A stretch of 64,000 nucleotides of DNA from CAVYOE01 sp963770155 (GTDB lineage Bacteria; Actinomycetota; Thermoleophilia; Solirubrobacterales; 70-9): NCBI GenBank assembly GCA_963770155.1, contig CAVYOE010000001.1, forward strand, positions 62,001 through 126,000. Reading direction: 5' to 3'. Positions within the stretch are counted from its first letter, which is position 1, and every line of letters starts with the position of its first letter. Below are positions 62,275-64,000 of this stretch, in pieces. The notes beneath the pieces were generated by a model that was given only the letters and a program-made list of their open reading frames with translations, was not told the origin of the DNA and searched no databases. Both the position numbers and the translations under genes were made by a program.

Positions 62275-63478
62275 ATGCCGATCGGATTAAGGTATTTGGG
62301 CATGGCCACCACTGAACCACTAGAACTGATCAAGAGCCGGATCGAGCAGCTGACGCCCGAGCAGGCGCGGGAGGAGCTGAGCTCGAACGGCGAGGTCGTC
62401 CTGCTCGACATCCGCGAGCCCCACGAGCACGCCGAGTCGCACCTCGAGGGCGATGTCCTGGTGCCGCCCGCCGAGGTCGCCGAGCGGATAGACGAGCTCG
62501 CTCCGGACACCTCGCAGCGGGTGATCCTCTACTGCCGCTCGGGCAACCGCTCGGCCCGTGCCGCCGACCTGCTCAAGCGCGAGTTCGGCTACGAGAACGC
62601 CGCCAATGTGGAGGGCGGCATCCTCGCCTGGGAGGAGAAAGGCCTGCCGGTCGCCTCTGAAGCCGGGATGGACGCGGAGCAGCGCGAGCGCTACTCCCGC
62701 CACACGCTGCTCCCCGAATTCGGCGTCGAGGGCCAGGTCAAGCTGCTCAACTCGAAGGTGCTCCTGATCGGCGCCGGCGGCCTCGGCTCGCCGACCGCCC
62801 TCTATCTCGCAGCGGCCGGGGTCGGGACCATCGGGCCTGATCGACGACGACGAGGTCGATTCATCCAACCTTCAGCGTCAGGTGATTCACACGACCGACC
62901 GGGTCGGCACCCCCAAGACCGAATCGGCAAAGAAGACGATCGAGGCCCTCAATCCGGACGTCGAGGTGGTCGAGCACCGGACGCGGCTCGACGCTTCCAA
63001 CATCCTCGAGATCATCGGCGACTACGACATCCTCGTCGACGGCGCCGACAACTTCCCCACCCGCTACCTGCTCAACGACGCCTCGGTCCGCCTGCGAAAG
63101 CCGGTCGTCTCCGCCTCGATCCTCGCCTTCGACGGGCAGATCTCGACCTTCGTCCCGTTCGAGGGTCCCTGCTACCGCTGCCTCTATCCGACCCCGCCGC
63201 CGGCCGAGCTCGCCCCGAGCTGCGGAGCCGCCGGCGTCCTCGGCGTGATGGCCGGGGTCATGGGCCTCCTGCAGGCAAACGAGGTGATCAAGCTGGCCGC
63301 CGGAATCGGGGAGCCGCTGATTGGGCGCCTCCTCCTTTATGAAGCGCTCGGCACTCGCTTCACCGAGCTCAAGGTCCGCCGCGACCCCGACTGCCCTATC
63401 TGCGGTGAGGATGCCCCGGAGATTCCCGAGTCGGAGATGGGCAAGTTCCCGGACTACGAGGCCTTCTGCGCCGCGTAG
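62275..63478 (+). CDS. moeB: Rhodanese-E1 (MoeB/ThiF-like) fusion (one +1 frame break)
   Basis: Repaired, the protein is 400 aa. An N-terminal rhodanese domain (about 20-128, with active Cys87 in ILYCRSGNRSARAA) is joined to a ubiquitin-activating-like E1: GAGGLGS at 166-172 for ATP, then DDDEVDSSNLQRQ, NPDVEVVEHRTR, DGADNFPTRY, zinc-ligand pairs CYRC and CPIC. The E1 adenylates the C-terminus of a MoaD/ThiS-like protein and sulfur is loaded by the rhodanese. The order is reversed relative to actinobacterial MoeZ (E1 first). The frame breaks at about 62836: GGGC-C-TGATC loses one C. The carrier gene follows 50 bases later. Confidence 0.9.
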
Positions 63479-63528
63479 TTCCGCGGGTGGTATCCCCTGG
63501 CGATGGCTCTGACGTAGGGTTCCGCGCG

Positions 63529-63807
63529 ATGCCGACCGTCAAGGTTCCGCCCGTTCTGCGCCAGCACACCGATGGTGAAGCCGAGGTGAGCGCCGACGGG
63601 GCGACGGTCGGCGAGGTCCTGCGCGCGGTCGCGGCGAAGCACCCGGCGACCGAGGATCAGCTGTTCTCGCCCGAGGGCGACTTGAACCGCTACGTCAACG
63701 TGTACCTGAACGACGAGGACGTTCGGGTGCTCGAAGGGCTCGACACCCCGGCCTCCGACTCGGACACCGTGGTCCTCCTGCCGGCGATGGCCGGCGGTGC
63801 TAGCTAG
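63529..63807 (+). CDS. MoaD/ThiS-family sulfur carrier protein
   Basis: ATG at 63529 gives 92 aa, a beta-grasp of the MoaD/CysO type: MPTVKVPPVLRQHTDGEAEVSADGATVGEVLRAVAAKHP, YVNVYLNDEDVRVLEGLDTPASDSDTVVLLPAMAGG. The activated C-terminal Gly-Gly is followed by Ala-Ser (AGGAS) before the stop, so it is not directly usable by an E1; trimming of two residues would be needed. It lies 50 bases downstream of the rhodanese-E1 gene, with which it should work. Start from the GTG at 63487 would add 14 residues and is less likely. Confidence 0.88.
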   Translation: MPTVKVPPVLRQHTDGEAEVSADGATVGEVLRAVAAKHPATEDQLFSPEGDLNRYVNVYLNDEDVRVLEGLDTPASDSDTVVLLPAMAGGAS

Positions 63808-63847
63808 CGCTTCTGCCACCGGCCGGAAGGCGGTACAAATAGAGCCG

Positions 63848-64000
63848 ATGGGACGACGGAGGACACTGGTGGCGGCGCTGTTTTCCGCGATGGCGGTGGT
63901 GGCCATGCCGCTGGTCGGTGACGCTGGGGCCTATGAGGGGACCAAGAGCATTGCCGGGAAGTTCTCCGGCTTGACCGAGGACGGAGGCACGGTCAGCTTC
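63848..64000 (+). CDS. Secreted protein, N-terminal fragment (runs off the window)
   Basis: ATG at 63848 starts with a signal peptide (MGRRRTLVAALFSAMAVVAMPLVGDAGA), after which EGTKSIAGKFSGLTEDGGTVSF is open to base 64000. Only 51 residues can be seen. The mature start resembles no family I can name. A frame on the other strand here is a shadow. Confidence 0.6.
   Translation, partial: MGRRRTLVAALFSAMAVVAMPLVGDAGAYEGTKSIAGKFSGLTEDGGTVSF

Overview
The window is a 64 kb piece of a high-GC actinobacterial chromosome with very dense, mostly one-gene-thick coding on both strands. Strong G/C preference at codon third positions, many GTG/TTG starts, Rrf2-controlled SUF genes with a Rieske protein, an HxlR regulator, a MarP-like serine protease, a WS/DGAT acyltransferase and secreted proteins with Lys/Arg/Cys-rich stretches suggest Actinomycetota. 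A Thermoleophilia/Solirubrobacterales-like lineage is my best guess; this is inferred from gene content, not from a marker gene. I saw no rRNA, tRNA, CRISPR array, insertion sequence or prophage.

Layout. 0-6.9 kb: MBL hydrolase (cut by the window edge), a cell-wall-repeat lipoprotein, acyl-CoA dehydrogenase behind a TetR-like operator, an M23 peptidase, two Ala/Pro-rich membrane-anchored proteins and an alpha/beta hydrolase. 6.9-13.8 kb: the aspartate-family amino-acid block lysA-hom-thrC, then a glycosyltransferase, a hypothetical protein, two thioredoxin-fold proteins and thrB. 13.8-20.1 kb: SnoaL-like and cupin proteins, a secreted protein and a very large gltB. 20-27.9 kb: FHA protein, SRPBCC protein, lipoprotein, penicillin-binding protein, MarP-like protease, HxlR regulator, a secreted TIM-barrel/peptidoglycan-binding protein. 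27.9-34.6 kb: a helicase-nuclease pair of the AddAB/AdnAB type. 34.6-48.4 kb: HAD phosphatase, FxsA, SufT-like protein, GH31 glycosidase, subtilase, WS/DGAT, ispH, a DipZ-like protein lacking its active-site cysteines divergent from a heme-oxygenase-fold protein, and a cupredoxin/polytopic membrane operon. 48.4-51 kb: zinc uptake genes znuA / znuCB diverging from a 30-bp intergenic region that contains a Zur-like box. 51-61.1 kb: SUF iron-sulfur assembly genes in two blocks (sufBD plus Rieske; rrf2-sufCSU), separated by LemA/DUF2207 genes and a beta-propeller. 61.2-64 kb: htpX, a rhodanese-E1 (MoeB-like) fusion, a MoaD/ThiS-like sulfur carrier and the start of a secreted protein.

How the genes work together. 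LysA, Hom, ThrC and ThrB make lysine and threonine from aspartate semialdehyde. The two SUF blocks appear to be co-regulated: rrf2 and sufB share the promoter-proximal motif ATCCGAC-N6-GGTAGGA. The rhodanese-E1 protein and MoaD-like protein form a sulfur-carrier module.

Sequence quality. Twelve +1 frame breaks in conserved genes (lysA, gltB x5, the GH31 gene, sufC, rrf2 x2, htpX, moeB) can each be repaired by deleting one G or C, and every repaired gene then has a whole number of codons. All are insertions, and they cluster at 17.9-19.9 kb and 60.5-62.9 kb. Residual sequencing/consensus errors are the simplest explanation, so I annotate these as intact genes with frame breaks, not pseudogenes.
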